A stretch of DNA of 64,000 bases from Nonomuraea sp. NEAU-A123 (GCF_018603905.1 NZ_JAHFZZ010000036.1:33234-97233); one strand, 5' to 3'; numbered from the stretch's first letter, positions 18,737 through 27,971 are shown. Translations and numbers: made by a program. Notes: a model not told the origin generated them from the letters alone.

Positions 18737-19709
18737 GACGCAGACCCGTCAGACGCCGGGCGAGCCATCGGACGGTCCGGTGGCGGGGACACAGGAGCGC
18801 CGGACGCCGGGGCTCGTGCCGGTGACCGAGACGATGCGCACCGCCGAGCGGCGCCCGCCCGAGCCGCCCGGGCTCGCGCAGCCGCCGGCCCGCCTGCCGT
18901 CGGCGTTCTGGCGGCTGCTCGGCTCCGAGCTGGGCCTGACGTTCCGGCGCCCGCGCAACCAGGTGATGCTGGCCGTACTGGCGAGCGTGCCGGTGCTGAT
19001 CGGCATCGGGCTGCGCATCGCCAGCGGCGACGAGGCCGTCGGCGGGCTCATCGGCGCCGTGGCGGGCAACAGCCTCATGCTGACGTTCGTCTCGTTCTCC
19101 GTCCTGGTGCTGCTGCTGATGCCGATCGCGGTGAGCGTGGTCGGCGGCGACTCGATCGCCGGCGAGGCGGGTGCGGGGACGCTGCGCTACCTGCTCGCCG
19201 CGCCGGCCGGCCGCACGAGGCTGCTGGTCGTGAAATACCTCAACGTGGTGGTGTTCGCCTACGCGGTGACCGTCGTGGTGGCGCTGTCGGCGCTCATCAC
19301 CGGGCTGATCCTGTTCCCGGTGGGGCCGGTGACGCTGCTGTCGGGCAGCACGATCTCGGTGGCCGACGGCCTGCTGCGGATCCTGATCAGCGTCGGGTAC
19401 GTGGGCGCGGGCATGGCGGCGCTGGCGGCCGTGGCGGTGGCGCTGTCGACGTTCACCGAGGTGTCCATCGGCGCCATCGCGGCGACGATGGTGCTGGTCA
19501 TCGTCACCCAGGTGCTCCGGGCCATCCCGCAGCTCGAGGGGATCACGCCGTACCTGCTGCCCACCTGGTGGACCCGGTTCGACGCGGTGCTGCGCAGTCC
19601 GGTCGACTTCGCCAATCTCGGTCAGGGGCTGCTGGTCTTCGGGGCGTACATCCTGCTGTTCGGCTCCATCGCCTGGGCCCGCTTCTCGGGCAAGGACATC
19701 ACTTCGTGA
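18723..19709 (+). CDS. ABC-2 type exporter permease
   Basis: This is the membrane subunit of 328 aa. After a cytoplasmic N terminus of about 65 residues it has roughly six hydrophobic helices, with SIAGEAGAGTLRYLLAAPAGRTRLLVVKY, a signature cytoplasmic loop of ABC-2 permeases, between helices two and three. A ribosome site (GGGGAGG) lies inside the end of the ATPase gene. The substrate is unknown. The operon with a LolA-like protein and a two-component system suggests cell-envelope stress or lipid/peptide export. Confidence 0.9.
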   Translation: MSTAETQTRQTPGEPSDGPVAGTQERRTPGLVPVTETMRTAERRPPEPPGLAQPPARLPSAFWRLLGSELGLTFRRPRNQVMLAVLASVPVLIGIGLRIASGDEAVGGLIGAVAGNSLMLTFVSFSVLVLLLMPIAVSVVGGDSIAGEAGAGTLRYLLAAPAGRTRLLVVKYLNVVVFAYAVTVVVALSALITGLILFPVGPVTLLSGSTISVADGLLRILISVGYVGAGMAALAAVAVALSTFTEVSIGAIAATMVLVIVTQVLRAIPQLEGITPYLLPTWWTRFDAVLRSPVDFANLGQGLLVFGAYILLFGSIAWARFSGKDITS

Positions 19710-19723
19710 CCGGCCCGGGCCGG
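19710..19723. terminator. Short GC palindrome between convergent genes
   Basis: CCGGCCCGGGCCGG directly follows the permease stop and lies between convergent genes. It could form a 5-bp stem with a 4-nt loop and act as a weak terminator. Confidence 0.35.
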
Positions 19724-19756
19724 TGAGATCCGACCCGGGCTTCACCCTTCCGGACC

Positions 19757-20503
19757 TCAGGACGGGCGGCGGCGGAGGGCCAGGATGGCGACCACGATGC
19801 CGATGACGCCCACCACGAGCCCCGCGCCGCCCAGCAGGCGCGCGGTGCCGTCCGAGGACGAGCCGGACGACGCCGACGCCACCTGGGTGACCGACGGGGC
19901 CGCTGCCTTGTCGGCGGAGGCGGAGGCCGAGGCCGCGGGGGTCGACGCGTCGGCGTGGTGCGAGTCCGACGCGGTCGCGGGCGTCAGCTTGAGCGTCGGA
20001 ACCGGGTGTTCCGCCTCGCTGCCGTCCGCCTTGGGAGCGTCGGCCCACTTGACCACCTCGCCGCCGGTGTACGTCTGCGTGGTCGGGAACGTGAGCTGAT
20101 CAGTGTCCTCGGGCAACTGCCCCATGGACACCTCGAACTCCTGGAACTCACCCTTGCCGATCTTCCCGCCCGACCAGACGACCTTGGTGACGGCCTCCTT
20201 CAGCTCGCCGTACTCGGTCTTGACCGGCTTGGGCAGCTTGCCCTCGGTGACTTTGACGCTCCATCCCGGCACCGGCTTGACCGAGACGAACGCCAGCGGG
20301 TGATCGGTGGGGAAGGAGACCTCGACCTTGACGGTCGAGGCGTCGTCACGCTCGTTCGGCACCCGGAAGGCGACCTTGGAGAAGCCGCCCTGCTCGGCGG
20401 TGCCCGGGTTGATCGTGACATGGGCCAGCGCGGGAAGGGCGAGGCCGGCGGTGATCGCGGTGGCGGCGGCGAGAACGGTCGCGGCACGACGCATGAAGGG
20501 CAT
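19757..20503 (-). CDS. YcnI-type (DUF1775) copper-binding exported protein
   Basis: This 248-aa exported protein has a signal peptide ending LPALA, so the mature protein begins with His28 (HVTINPG). An N-terminal His after signal cleavage is the copper ligand of YcnI-type domains. The DUF1775 domain follows (FRVPNERDD, VKPVPGWSVKV, VVWSGGKIGKGEFQEFEVSMGQLP). A Ser/Ala/His-rich linker and a C-terminal helix with RRRPS anchor it to the membrane. I chose the ATG at 20503 because GTGGAG is about 8 nt upstream. It probably handles copper outside the membrane, but the main copper operon is 20 kb away. Confidence 0.87.
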   Translation of the reverse strand: MPFMRRAATVLAAATAITAGLALPALAHVTINPGTAEQGGFSKVAFRVPNERDDASTVKVEVSFPTDHPLAFVSVKPVPGWSVKVTEGKLPKPVKTEYGELKEAVTKVVWSGGKIGKGEFQEFEVSMGQLPEDTDQLTFPTTQTYTGGEVVKWADAPKADGSEAEHPVPTLKLTPATASDSHHADASTPAASASASADKAAAPSVTQVASASSGSSSDGTARLLGGAGLVVGVIGIVVAILALRRRPS

Positions 20504-20552
20504 GATGAAACTCCACTGGGAATGATCGACGGATCGAGAAGGTGTCAGAGGT

Positions 20553-21086
20553 TCAGGCGGGCAGTGGAGGACCACGCCTGGCGACACAGTGCAGGAGGAG
20601 CGGATCGAGTGGGACGATCCGGACGATCACGATCGGGACGGCCTGTCGCACGGCCGCGACGGCGACCGGGCGCAGCAGCGTCAGACGGTGGCCGAGGCGG
20701 TGCAGCAGCGCCCAGAGCGCGCTCTCGCCACGCGCCAGCCACCACCCCGTGATCAGCGTGGCCGTCAGGTGGGCCAGCAGCATGCCGGCGCCCTCGCTGA
20801 GCCCGCGGCCGTGCGGATGCGCGGTGACGTAGGCGGTGCCGTCGGTGCCGAACAACTCGTGCAGCCCGAGCTGGGCGCTCACCAGCGCGACGTTGATCGT
20901 CGGGGCCGAGCGCTCCCGGCCGCCCAGCGCCAGGGCCGCCAGCAGTACGGCGCCGAGGCCGAGCGCGGCCGTGTGCGGCGCGGGAACCGAGCCGCCGCCC
21001 ATCGCGTGCGCGAGCGCGGCGAGTCCCACGCAGACGGCGGTGAAGGCGGCCGTCCGCGCGAGCCTGAGGGGAAGTTCCGCGCGCAT
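20553..21086 (-). CDS. Integral membrane protein of unknown function
   Basis: This protein of about 177 aa has four or so hydrophobic stretches (TAAFTAVCVGLAALAHAMGG, AALGLGAVLLAALALGG, and a pair after residue 100). It lies directly upstream of the YcnI-type gene on the same strand with a 49-nt gap, and a similar arrangement is seen in other Actinobacteria, so a copper-related role is possible but unproven. The start is uncertain: ATG at 21086 has no clear ribosome site, and the frame stays open to 21170. I cannot assign a family with confidence. Confidence 0.6.
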   Translation of the reverse strand: MRAELPLRLARTAAFTAVCVGLAALAHAMGGGSVPAPHTAALGLGAVLLAALALGGRERSAPTINVALVSAQLGLHELFGTDGTAYVTAHPHGRGLSEGAGMLLAHLTATLITGWWLARGESALWALLHRLGHRLTLLRPVAVAAVRQAVPIVIVRIVPLDPLLLHCVARRGPPLPA

Positions 21087-21207
21087 GAGTGTGTCACATG
21101 CTCTCACGGGGGCAGGGTCCCGAGTGACCTCTACTCTCAAGCTGTGCAATGCCTGGTCGATTTGCGGCAATTGTCGCTAGGGTCGTGCCGAACCACGTTG
21201 ACTTGGG

Positions 21208-21690
21208 GTGAGAACGTTGCGGCACTTTGCAGGATTGCTCATCGGAGTTGTGGTGACCGCAGCAGTGCTGGGCGGCGGCGGATGGGCCGTGCAGCAGGCG
21301 TTATCCAGCGCGGCGGCCAATCCGGCGGGCGGGCAGAAGATGTGGATCGCGCTCGGCTCGATGGCGGCGGTGGGGCTGGTCGTCGGGCTCGTGGTGGCGG
21401 GACGGGTGTCTCCGCTGGCCACGTTCGTGCCCTCGATGGTGCTCCTCGCCTGGACGGTGGTCTACTCCCTCGATGTCAACCGGGCGATCTCCCTGATCCC
21501 TGACGAGCCGTCGGTGAACCAGATCATCAGGGACATCGGGTTCGGTGACAAGACCATGCTGACCACGGGCGTCTTCGCCCTGCTCGGCGTGGCGATGTTC
21601 ATCCCGGTGCTGATGCCGTCCCGCTGGGCGCGGCGGCACGAGGACGAGGACGAGGACTACGAGGAGAGCCCCCAGGGCAGCTATTACTGA
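21208..21690 (+). CDS. Small membrane protein, unknown function
   Basis: This 160-aa protein has four predicted membrane helices (LLIGVVVTAAVLGGGGWAVQQAL, MWIALGSMAAVGLVVGLVVAG, ATFVPSMVLLAWTVVYS and FALLGVAMFIPVLMPS) and a highly acidic C terminus (HEDEDEDYEES). The length, the GTG start and the acidic tail are typical of conserved actinobacterial membrane proteins, but I do not recognise a named family. It is divergent from the membrane protein gene above and convergent with the ABC ATPase gene. Confidence 0.75.
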   Translation: MRTLRHFAGLLIGVVVTAAVLGGGGWAVQQALSSAAANPAGGQKMWIALGSMAAVGLVVGLVVAGRVSPLATFVPSMVLLAWTVVYSLDVNRAISLIPDEPSVNQIIRDIGFGDKTMLTTGVFALLGVAMFIPVLMPSRWARRHEDEDEDYEESPQGSYY

Positions 21691-21720
21691 TCGTCGTCTT
21701 CGAGCCATAGGGTCGCGCGC

Positions 21721-22482
21721 TCAGCGGCTGCCGGTGTAGAGACGGGTGACCACGTCCTCGATCGTGGACTGCTCGGGCGCCGTGGCCATCAGCTCGTCGA
21801 GCGTGCCGTCGAAGGCCAGCCGCCCGTGGTCGATCAGCATGACCCGGCGGCAGAGCCGCTCGATGTCGCCCAGGTCGTGCGTGGTCAGCAGCACGGTCGT
21901 GCCCTGCTCGGTGTTGAGCCGGCGCAGGAACGCCCGGATGCTCGACTTGCTGACCACGTCGAGCCCGATCGTCGGCTCGTCGAGCACCAGCACGTCGGGC
22001 GCGTGCAGCAGCGCGGCGGCCAGGTCGCCGCGCATGCGCTGGCCCAGGCTGAGCTGGCGCACCGGCGTGCGGATGAAGCCGCCCAGGTCGAGCGTCTCGG
22101 TCAGCTCGTCGAGCCGGGTTTTGAAGACGTTGCGATCTACTTTGTAAAGGTGCCGGATCAGTTCGAAGCTGTCCCGCAGCGGCAGGTCCCACCACAGCGT
22201 CGTCCGCTGCCCGAACACCACGCCGATGCGCCGCGCCAGCGTCGTGCGCTTGCGCGAGGGGTCGAGCCCGGCCACCCGCACCCGGCCGGAGGTGGGCGTC
22301 AGGATGCCGCACAGCATCTTGATCGTGGTGGACTTGCCGGCGCCGTTGGGGCCGAGGTAGCCGACGAACTCTCCCGGCGCCACGGTGAACGACAGGTCGC
22401 GTACGGCGTGGACGAGGTTCCCTTCGAGCTTGAGGCTCCGCTTCACCTTGAACGAGCGCCCGGCCCGGTCGAGCTCGATCAT
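21721..22482 (-). CDS. ABC transporter ATP-binding protein
   Basis: This is an exporter-type ATPase of 253 aa with Walker A GPNGAGKST, the signature LSLGQRMR and Walker B VLVLDEPTIGLD. Its N-terminal extension (FKVKRSLKLEGNLVHAVRDLSF) and VFGQRTTLWWDLPLRDSFELI are characteristic of the subgroup that pairs with two ABC-2/DUF990 permeases. It is the last gene of a three-gene operon, 2 nt after the permease stop. Confidence 0.94.
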   Translation of the reverse strand: MIELDRAGRSFKVKRSLKLEGNLVHAVRDLSFTVAPGEFVGYLGPNGAGKSTTIKMLCGILTPTSGRVRVAGLDPSRKRTTLARRIGVVFGQRTTLWWDLPLRDSFELIRHLYKVDRNVFKTRLDELTETLDLGGFIRTPVRQLSLGQRMRGDLAAALLHAPDVLVLDEPTIGLDVVSKSSIRAFLRRLNTEQGTTVLLTTHDLGDIERLCRRVMLIDHGRLAFDGTLDELMATAPEQSTIEDVVTRLYTGSR

Positions 22483-22484
22483 CC

Positions 22485-23273
22485 CTAACTCCCCGTGGAT
22501 CGGTAGTGCCGGATGCCCAGACGCCAGGCGAACCCGGCGAGCAGGGCGAGGACCAGGGCCGCGACCGGCCCGAGAAAGCGCATGAAGCCCGGAGTGCCGA
22601 ACGGGTCGTCCCTGTCCAGCACGTAGAGGGCGGGCTGCCAGTTGACGAAGGCCAGCGGAAGCCCGTAGGTCACCCCGCGCACCAGCTCGCGGCCGTAGAT
22701 GGCGAACGGGTACTGGGTGAGCTGGCCGGAGCCGTAGGTGAAGGCGTTGGTCACCTCAGACGCGTCGGTCAGCACGAACTGCACCGCCCCGGCCAGCGTC
22801 CACAGCGCCGCGAAGATGACCGCCCCCGTCGTGATCATGACGGGGATCATCCAGAGCCGCCCGGAGTCGAGGTCGAGGGCGCTGATCGAGTAGCCGAGCA
22901 CGAGCGCCGCCTGTAGGACGCGGCCGATGCGGGTCGGCAGGAAACGGTCGGCCGCCATCTGGATCCAGGTGCTCACGGGCCGGATCAGCATGGTGTCGAA
23001 CGTGCCCGCCTTGACGTGCTGGCTGATCCGGTCGATGTTGCTGACGAACATGTCGCAGAGGCAGAAGGCCACGTTCGCCGTGCCGTACAGGAAGAGTGTC
23101 TCCGCGCGGGAGAATCCGGCCAGAGAGGTGGTGTTGGCGAAGATGATGAGGATCACCGCCACGTCGGTGCCCGCCACGATGAGACCGAGCACGGACATCA
23201 GGGCGAACGAGGCCGGATAGGCCATCGCAGCGCGGGTCCACGTCCAGGCCAGCCGGAAATAGGCGCTAACCAC
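22485..23273 (-). CDS. ABC-2 family permease (DUF990 type)
   Basis: This 262-aa membrane subunit has six predicted helices and the cytoplasmic-loop motif VKAGTFDTMLIRPVSTWIQM. It pairs with the upstream permease to form a heterodimeric exporter. The GTG start lies within an 8-nt overlap with the upstream gene. The substrate is unknown. Confidence 0.88.
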   Translation of the reverse strand: MVSAYFRLAWTWTRAAMAYPASFALMSVLGLIVAGTDVAVILIIFANTTSLAGFSRAETLFLYGTANVAFCLCDMFVSNIDRISQHVKAGTFDTMLIRPVSTWIQMAADRFLPTRIGRVLQAALVLGYSISALDLDSGRLWMIPVMITTGAVIFAALWTLAGAVQFVLTDASEVTNAFTYGSGQLTQYPFAIYGRELVRGVTYGLPLAFVNWQPALYVLDRDDPFGTPGFMRFLGPVAALVLALLAGFAWRLGIRHYRSTGS

Positions 23274-24051
23274 CCTGGATCACCACCTTGTGGCGGATGG
23301 CCCGCGTCCCGAGCGCGCCGGCGGCGAGCAGCACCGCCGCCCAGCAGCCCTGGAACGCCAGGGTCTCCAGGACGGGCGCCTTGCCGAGGTAGAGGTCGGT
23401 AGGGGCCTGGACCATCGCGGCCCACGGCAGGGCCCTGGCCAGATCGCCGAGGATGCCCGGGAACAGGCTGAGTGGCAGCAGCATCCCGCTGAAGAGCGTG
23501 GTGAGCACCAGCGAGAACGCCCCCACGCCACGGTCGTCGATCAGCCAGCAGACCGACAGCGCGACCAGGTAGCGCCAGGCGAAGCTGACGATCACCCCGG
23601 CCAGGAAGCCGGCGAGGAAGGCGAGCCACTGCCCCGGCTCCGCGGGATGGGCGATGCCGAACAGCGCGGCGCCGAGCAGCATCGGCGGGATGCCGCGAGC
23701 GAAGAACAGGTACGCGGCCCTGCCCAGGTCCTCGGCGAGGGACCAGAGCTGGAGCGAGGCGGGGCGGACGAGGTCGAGCGCGATGTCGCCGCTGCGGATC
23801 CGCTCCGGGATGGTGAGACCGGTGCCGAACAGCTGCATCGGGCCGATGCAGGCCTGGGTGATGAAGCAGAACGTGACGGCCTGGGTGACGTCGTAGCCGG
23901 CCAGACCGGGCCTGGCCTGCCAGAGGGCGATGAGGATGTAGGCGCGCAGGATGCCGAAGACGCTGTTGGTGAAGGCGCCCGCGACCGTGGCCCAGACGTA
24001 GGTGGCGTGCTTGCGGAAGCCGTACCGGACCAGCAGGGCGTAGAGGGGTAT
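23266..24051 (-). CDS. ABC-2 family permease (DUF990 type), first gene of the exporter operon
   Basis: This membrane subunit of about 261 aa has the paralogous loop RIRSGDIALDLVRPASLQLWSLAEDLG and six helices. The start is unusual. A GGAGG ribosome site at 24061-24065 is followed nine bases later by an in-frame ATA (24049-24051), and no ATG, GTG or TTG lies nearby in frame. The frame remains open upstream to a GTG at 24192, but that extension has poor protein character. Either ATA is used as a start or a long N terminus exists. It is the exporter partner of the downstream permease and ATPase. Confidence 0.8.
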   Translation of the reverse strand: MPLYALLVRYGFRKHATYVWATVAGAFTNSVFGILRAYILIALWQARPGLAGYDVTQAVTFCFITQACIGPMQLFGTGLTIPERIRSGDIALDLVRPASLQLWSLAEDLGRAAYLFFARGIPPMLLGAALFGIAHPAEPGQWLAFLAGFLAGVIVSFAWRYLVALSVCWLIDDRGVGAFSLVLTTLFSGMLLPLSLFPGILGDLARALPWAAMVQAPTDLYLGKAPVLETLAFQGCWAAVLLAAGALGTRAIRHKVVIQGG

Positions 24052-24275
24052 GGTTTTGCACCTCCGGAGAGTGATGGCACGGTGACCAGCCGTGCCCGGA
24101 CCCGCACGCGGGTCGGCCGATGGAAGCCTTGAATTATCTGCTTTCCGGTCAGTGATCCGCAACGCGATAAACCGAGCGCCCGCGTGACACATCGCCGAAA
24201 TAATCCCGTAAGCGAGGAGATACTTACTTGCGAGTAGAGCGATGTTCTAGGGGAAGGATATTCATCGGAGGACAC

Positions 24276-25250
24276 ATGGACCTGGATAGGGATGACACTC
24301 CCGACTACCCCTTGAGCTGGCAGGCTCGCGCGCTCACCGGTCTGATGCGCGGGACCCTCAAGCCGGCCTCCCACCTCCTGATGCGCCACCCCTTGACGAT
24401 CGACTGCGCCGCCCGCTTCGGCGACCTGGCCCGGCTGCTGCCGCTGCGCCCGCCCGGCCACGTGGACGTCGAGCCCGCCGCCTTCTCCGCGTGCGGCGGG
24501 GAGTGGGTGCGCGCGGGCGCCGCTCCCGACGAGGGCAAGGTGCTGCTGTACTTTCACGGCGGCGGCTACTTCTCCTGCTCGCCCAGGACCCACCGGCCGA
24601 TCACCTGGCGCCTGTCCGTCGCGGCCCGCCGCCCGGTGCTCGCCCTCGACTACCGCCAGGGGCCGGTCCACAAGCTGGCCGACTCCCTGAGCGACGCGCT
24701 GGACGCCTACGACTGCTTACTGAACCGCGGGTACGCGCCCGAGGACGTCCTGTTCGCCGGCGATTCGGCGGGCGGGCATCTCACGCTGGCCACCCTGCTC
24801 GCCCTGCGCGACCGGGGCCTGCCGCTGCCGGCCGCGGCCCTCTGCCTGTCGCCCTGGGCCGACCTGACGGACCTGCCCAAGCGCGCGAACCGCTGGCAGG
24901 ACCCCATGCTGGCGTCCAGTCGCATCCGCTGGCTGGCCCGGCGCTGGACCTCCGGCCTGGACCCGCGCGACCCCCTCGTGTCGCCCGTGCACGGCGACTT
25001 CACCGGCCTGCCGCCGCTCATGATCATCGCTGGCTCGACGGAGGTGCTCCGGGACGAGGCGCGGCGCGTGGCGGTCAATGCCAGGCGGGCGGGGGTGCCG
25101 GTGACGTACGAGGAGTGGCGGCGGATGCCGCACGTGTTCCCGATCCTGGCGGACGTGCTGCCCGAGGGCCGGCTGGCCTTCCGGCACATGGCGAGCTTCT
25201 TCGCCGCCGTCGCGGCCGCCCGGTCGTCCTCGCTGGAGGATGCGGCCTGA
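24276..25250 (+). CDS. Alpha/beta hydrolase, hormone-sensitive-lipase family
   Basis: This is an esterase/lipase of 324 aa. It has the oxyanion-hole motif HGGGYF (residues 94-99), nucleophile motif GDSAGG (Ser164), a likely Asp in GSTEVLRDEA and the catalytic His in RMPHVF. The ATG at 24276 is preceded by CGGAGG; a longer frame adds 16 residues without support. It probably hydrolyses small acyl esters. The neighbouring exporter is divergent and gives no functional link. Confidence 0.92.
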   Translation: MDLDRDDTPDYPLSWQARALTGLMRGTLKPASHLLMRHPLTIDCAARFGDLARLLPLRPPGHVDVEPAAFSACGGEWVRAGAAPDEGKVLLYFHGGGYFSCSPRTHRPITWRLSVAARRPVLALDYRQGPVHKLADSLSDALDAYDCLLNRGYAPEDVLFAGDSAGGHLTLATLLALRDRGLPLPAAALCLSPWADLTDLPKRANRWQDPMLASSRIRWLARRWTSGLDPRDPLVSPVHGDFTGLPPLMIIAGSTEVLRDEARRVAVNARRAGVPVTYEEWRRMPHVFPILADVLPEGRLAFRHMASFFAAVAAARSSSLEDAA

Positions 25251-25375
25251 GACCCCCTTGACGCCCGAGGCTCTCTTGGTGATGACATGCTGGAGAGATC
25301 GCGGCGAGTGAAGGGTGTGCTGGTATCACCTGAATGGTGCCTCGTCGTCGCCGGGGCCGTTCAGAGTATGACAGT

Positions 25376-25394
25376 GTAGGTTAGGCATACCTAA
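25376..25394 (+). promoter_or_regulatory. IdeR/DtxR-type iron box
   Basis: GTAGGTTAGGCATACCTAA matches 16 of 19 positions of the DtxR/IdeR consensus TTAGGTTAGGCTAACCTAA. It lies 17 nt before the start of the siderophore-interacting protein gene, where bound iron-regulator would block transcription in iron-replete cells. Confidence 0.85.
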
Positions 25395-25411
25395 TATTCG
25401 AGGAGTGTCCG

Positions 25412-26245
25412 ATGGCTGACAAGCCCAGAGATCACCATCGCGGCGTCGTCGTGCGTACGGAGCGGATCTCGCCCCACATGATCCGCGTCGTGGTCGGTGG
25501 TGAGGATCTGTGTGACTTCGCCACCTCAGGTCTCACCGACCACTATGTCAAGCTCGTCTTCCCGCACGAGGGTGTCGACTACCCGACTCCCTTCAACGTC
25601 CAGCACGTACGCGAGACCATGCCCCGGGAGGTCTGGCCGCGGTTGCGCACCTACACCGTGCGGGCCTGGGACCCCGACGCCCAGGAGATGACGCTCGACT
25701 TCGTCTACCACGGCGACGAGGGCATCGCCGGGCCGTGGGCCGCGCGGGCCGTGCCCGGCGACGAGCTGTTCATGCTGGGCCCCGGCGGCGGCTACGTGCC
25801 GAGCCCGGAGGCCGGCTGGCACCTGCTCGTCGGTGACGAGAGCGCGCTCCCGGCGATCGCGGCCTCGCTGGAGGCGCTGCCCGAGGGCGCCCCCGCCCAC
25901 GCCTTCATCGAGGTGGACGGGCCGGAGGAGGAGCAGAAGCTGCGGGTCACCGGTGACACGCGGCTGGTCTGGCTGCACCGCAACGGCGCGCCCGTCGGCG
26001 AGGCGCTGGTGAAGGCGGTGCGTGAGCTGGCGTTCCCGGAGGGTGACGTGCACGCGTTCGTCCACGGCGAGGCGGGGTTCGTCAAGGAGCTGCGGCGTCA
26101 CCTCCGGGTCGATCGCCAGGTGCCGATGGAGCGGCTGTCGATCTCCGGCTACTGGCGGCTCGGGGCCGACGACGAGGGCTGGCGAGCCGTGAAGCGCGAC
26201 TGGAACCGCCAGGTCGAAGCCGAGGAGGCCGCGGCGCTCGGCTAG
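25412..26245 (+). CDS. Siderophore-interacting protein (FAD-dependent ferric-siderophore reductase)
   Basis: This 277-aa cytoplasmic flavoprotein of the ViuB/SIP family reduces ferric siderophores with NAD(P)H to release iron. The N-terminal FAD-binding barrel (ISPHMIRVVVGG, LRTYTVRAWDPDAQEMTLDFVYHG, AGPWAARAVPGDELFMLGPGG) and the C-terminal domain (LVGDESALPAIAASLEALP, HAFVHGEAGFVKELRRHL) are both clear. The ATG follows GAGGAG. An iron box directly upstream indicates IdeR-type repression. No siderophore transporter is adjacent. Confidence 0.94.
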   Translation: MADKPRDHHRGVVVRTERISPHMIRVVVGGEDLCDFATSGLTDHYVKLVFPHEGVDYPTPFNVQHVRETMPREVWPRLRTYTVRAWDPDAQEMTLDFVYHGDEGIAGPWAARAVPGDELFMLGPGGGYVPSPEAGWHLLVGDESALPAIAASLEALPEGAPAHAFIEVDGPEEEQKLRVTGDTRLVWLHRNGAPVGEALVKAVRELAFPEGDVHAFVHGEAGFVKELRRHLRVDRQVPMERLSISGYWRLGADDEGWRAVKRDWNRQVEAEEAAALG

Positions 26246-26423
26246 GAGATCCCGGCTGCAGGTGGTAAAACGCCACTTCAGGCCGTCTAGTCACACCGCT
26301 TACTCACCTCAGGGGCACGACCGCCTTACCTCTGATACCCCTTCTGAAAACCGTGCGGCGACCCTTCGCTAATGGGACAACAGTGTGCCTTGGCCGTGTC
26401 CCAGACAGCGAAGGGCGATCCGG

Positions 26424-27971
26424 ATGGCGCGTGGTGCGAGCGACATGCCTCCAGGGGTGCGACCGCTTACGGTGGGTGACCCGGTCATCATCGGCCGATA
26501 CCTCCTCCTGGGCCGCCTCGGCACCGGCGGCATGGGGGTGGTGTATCTGGCCGAACATCCGCGGGGCGGTCTGGTGGCACTGAAGACGCCGCACGCGGTA
26601 CACCTCAACGATCCCACGTTGCGCGCCCGTTTCGCGGAGGAAGTCGCATTCTCGCGGAGAATTGTGCAGTTCTGCACGGCCGCCGTGATCGAGGACGGCA
26701 CCGATCGCGACCGCCCGTACCTGGTCACCGAGTACATCCCGGGCCCCGCGCTGTCCCAGGTCGTGATGGCGCGCGGGCCGCTCACACCCGACCTGGCCTA
26801 CGGCGCCGGGCTCGGCGTGGCGGCGGCGCTGGTCGCCGTGCACGACGCGGGGCTGGTCCACCGCGACCTCAAGCCGGGCAACGTGCTGCTGTCCCCGGAT
26901 GGACCGCGGGTGATCGACTTCGGCATCGCCCGTGACGTCGACACGCTGGCCGCGCACACCCAGGCGGGGCAGGTCATGGGCAGTCCGGGCTGGGTGGCGC
27001 CCGAGCGGCTGACCGGCGGGGCCGCGATGCCCGCCTCGGATGTGTTCGCGTGGGGCTGCCTGGTGGCGTTCGCCGCCACGGGGCATCACCCGTTCGGCGG
27101 CGGCGAGGTCGATGTGCTGACCCGCCGGATCCTGTTCGAGGCGCCGCGCGTCGAGGGCGTGCCCGCCCTGCTGCGGCCCGCGGTCGAGGCGGCCCTGGCC
27201 AAGGCGCCCGCCGACCGGCCCAAGGCCGCCGACCTGCTGCGCGTCCTGCTGACCGCCGGGGGAGTGGGCGACCCGTGGGACCTGCGCGCCGCGGTGGCGG
27301 GCGTACTCGCGGAGATCTGGACGGCCGTGCCCTACCCGCCGGGAGCGGGCAGGGTACGGCTCGCGCCCGAGCCCGGCGAACAGGAGGAGGCGACCGCGCC
27401 GAAGCGCCGGCGCCGGGCCGGGGCGGGGGCGCACCTGTCGCACGCCACCTTCGCGGCGCTGGCCACGGTCTCCATCGCGGCCGTCACGGTGATCGCCGCG
27501 TCGGGCGGTGGCGACCTGGGCCCTGGCGGCGCCTCCCCGGTGCCGGAGAACCGGCCCGCCGTCCAGCCGTACGAGACCGTCGACTCCACGAGGCGCCCCG
27601 AGGCCATTTCGACGAGCGGCCTTCCGGCCACGGCCGGGGGCACCGTCGCGGGCACGGCGATCACCTCGCCGCCGCCGATGTCCGCCACCCGGGCCCGGAC
27701 GACCGCCCCGATCATCCTGCTCGACCCGTCGCCTGACCGGAAGAAGACCGCCTGGCATCCGCCGGCCACGTACGAACCGGACGAACCGGGCGATGCGGAC
27801 CCGGGTGGCTGCGCCAGTCCTGCGGCGAAGAGACGCGGGAACGCGGCCAGGCGCGGCTGTCCGCTGCCGTCGGCGTCGATCACCCCGATCCCGCAGGATG
27901 GCCCCGGTGAGTCACCGGGCCCGTCGATTACGCCATCGGTGTCGGAAACGCCCAGCGCGACGGTCACTTGA
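26424..27971 (+). CDS. Membrane Ser/Thr protein kinase (PknB/STK type)
   Basis: This 515-aa receptor-type kinase has a cytoplasmic catalytic domain at about residues 20-285: glycine loop GTGGMG (33-38), Lys54 in VALKTP, catalytic HRDLKPGN (146-153), DFG (165-167) and APE (192-194). A transmembrane helix near residue 350 (FAALATVSIAAVTVIAAS) leads to a short Pro/Ser/Thr-rich extracellular tail with two Cys and no recognised sensor domain. All catalytic residues are present. The ATG at 26424 follows AAGGG with 9-nt spacing. It is the first of three tandem kinase genes and shares the FCTA motif with both neighbours. Confidence 0.93.
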   Translation: MARGASDMPPGVRPLTVGDPVIIGRYLLLGRLGTGGMGVVYLAEHPRGGLVALKTPHAVHLNDPTLRARFAEEVAFSRRIVQFCTAAVIEDGTDRDRPYLVTEYIPGPALSQVVMARGPLTPDLAYGAGLGVAAALVAVHDAGLVHRDLKPGNVLLSPDGPRVIDFGIARDVDTLAAHTQAGQVMGSPGWVAPERLTGGAAMPASDVFAWGCLVAFAATGHHPFGGGEVDVLTRRILFEAPRVEGVPALLRPAVEAALAKAPADRPKAADLLRVLLTAGGVGDPWDLRAAVAGVLAEIWTAVPYPPGAGRVRLAPEPGEQEEATAPKRRRRAGAGAHLSHATFAALATVSIAAVTVIAASGGGDLGPGGASPVPENRPAVQPYETVDSTRRPEAISTSGLPATAGGTVAGTAITSPPPMSATRARTTAPIILLDPSPDRKKTAWHPPATYEPDEPGDADPGGCASPAAKRRGNAARRGCPLPSASITPIPQDGPGESPGPSITPSVSETPSATVT

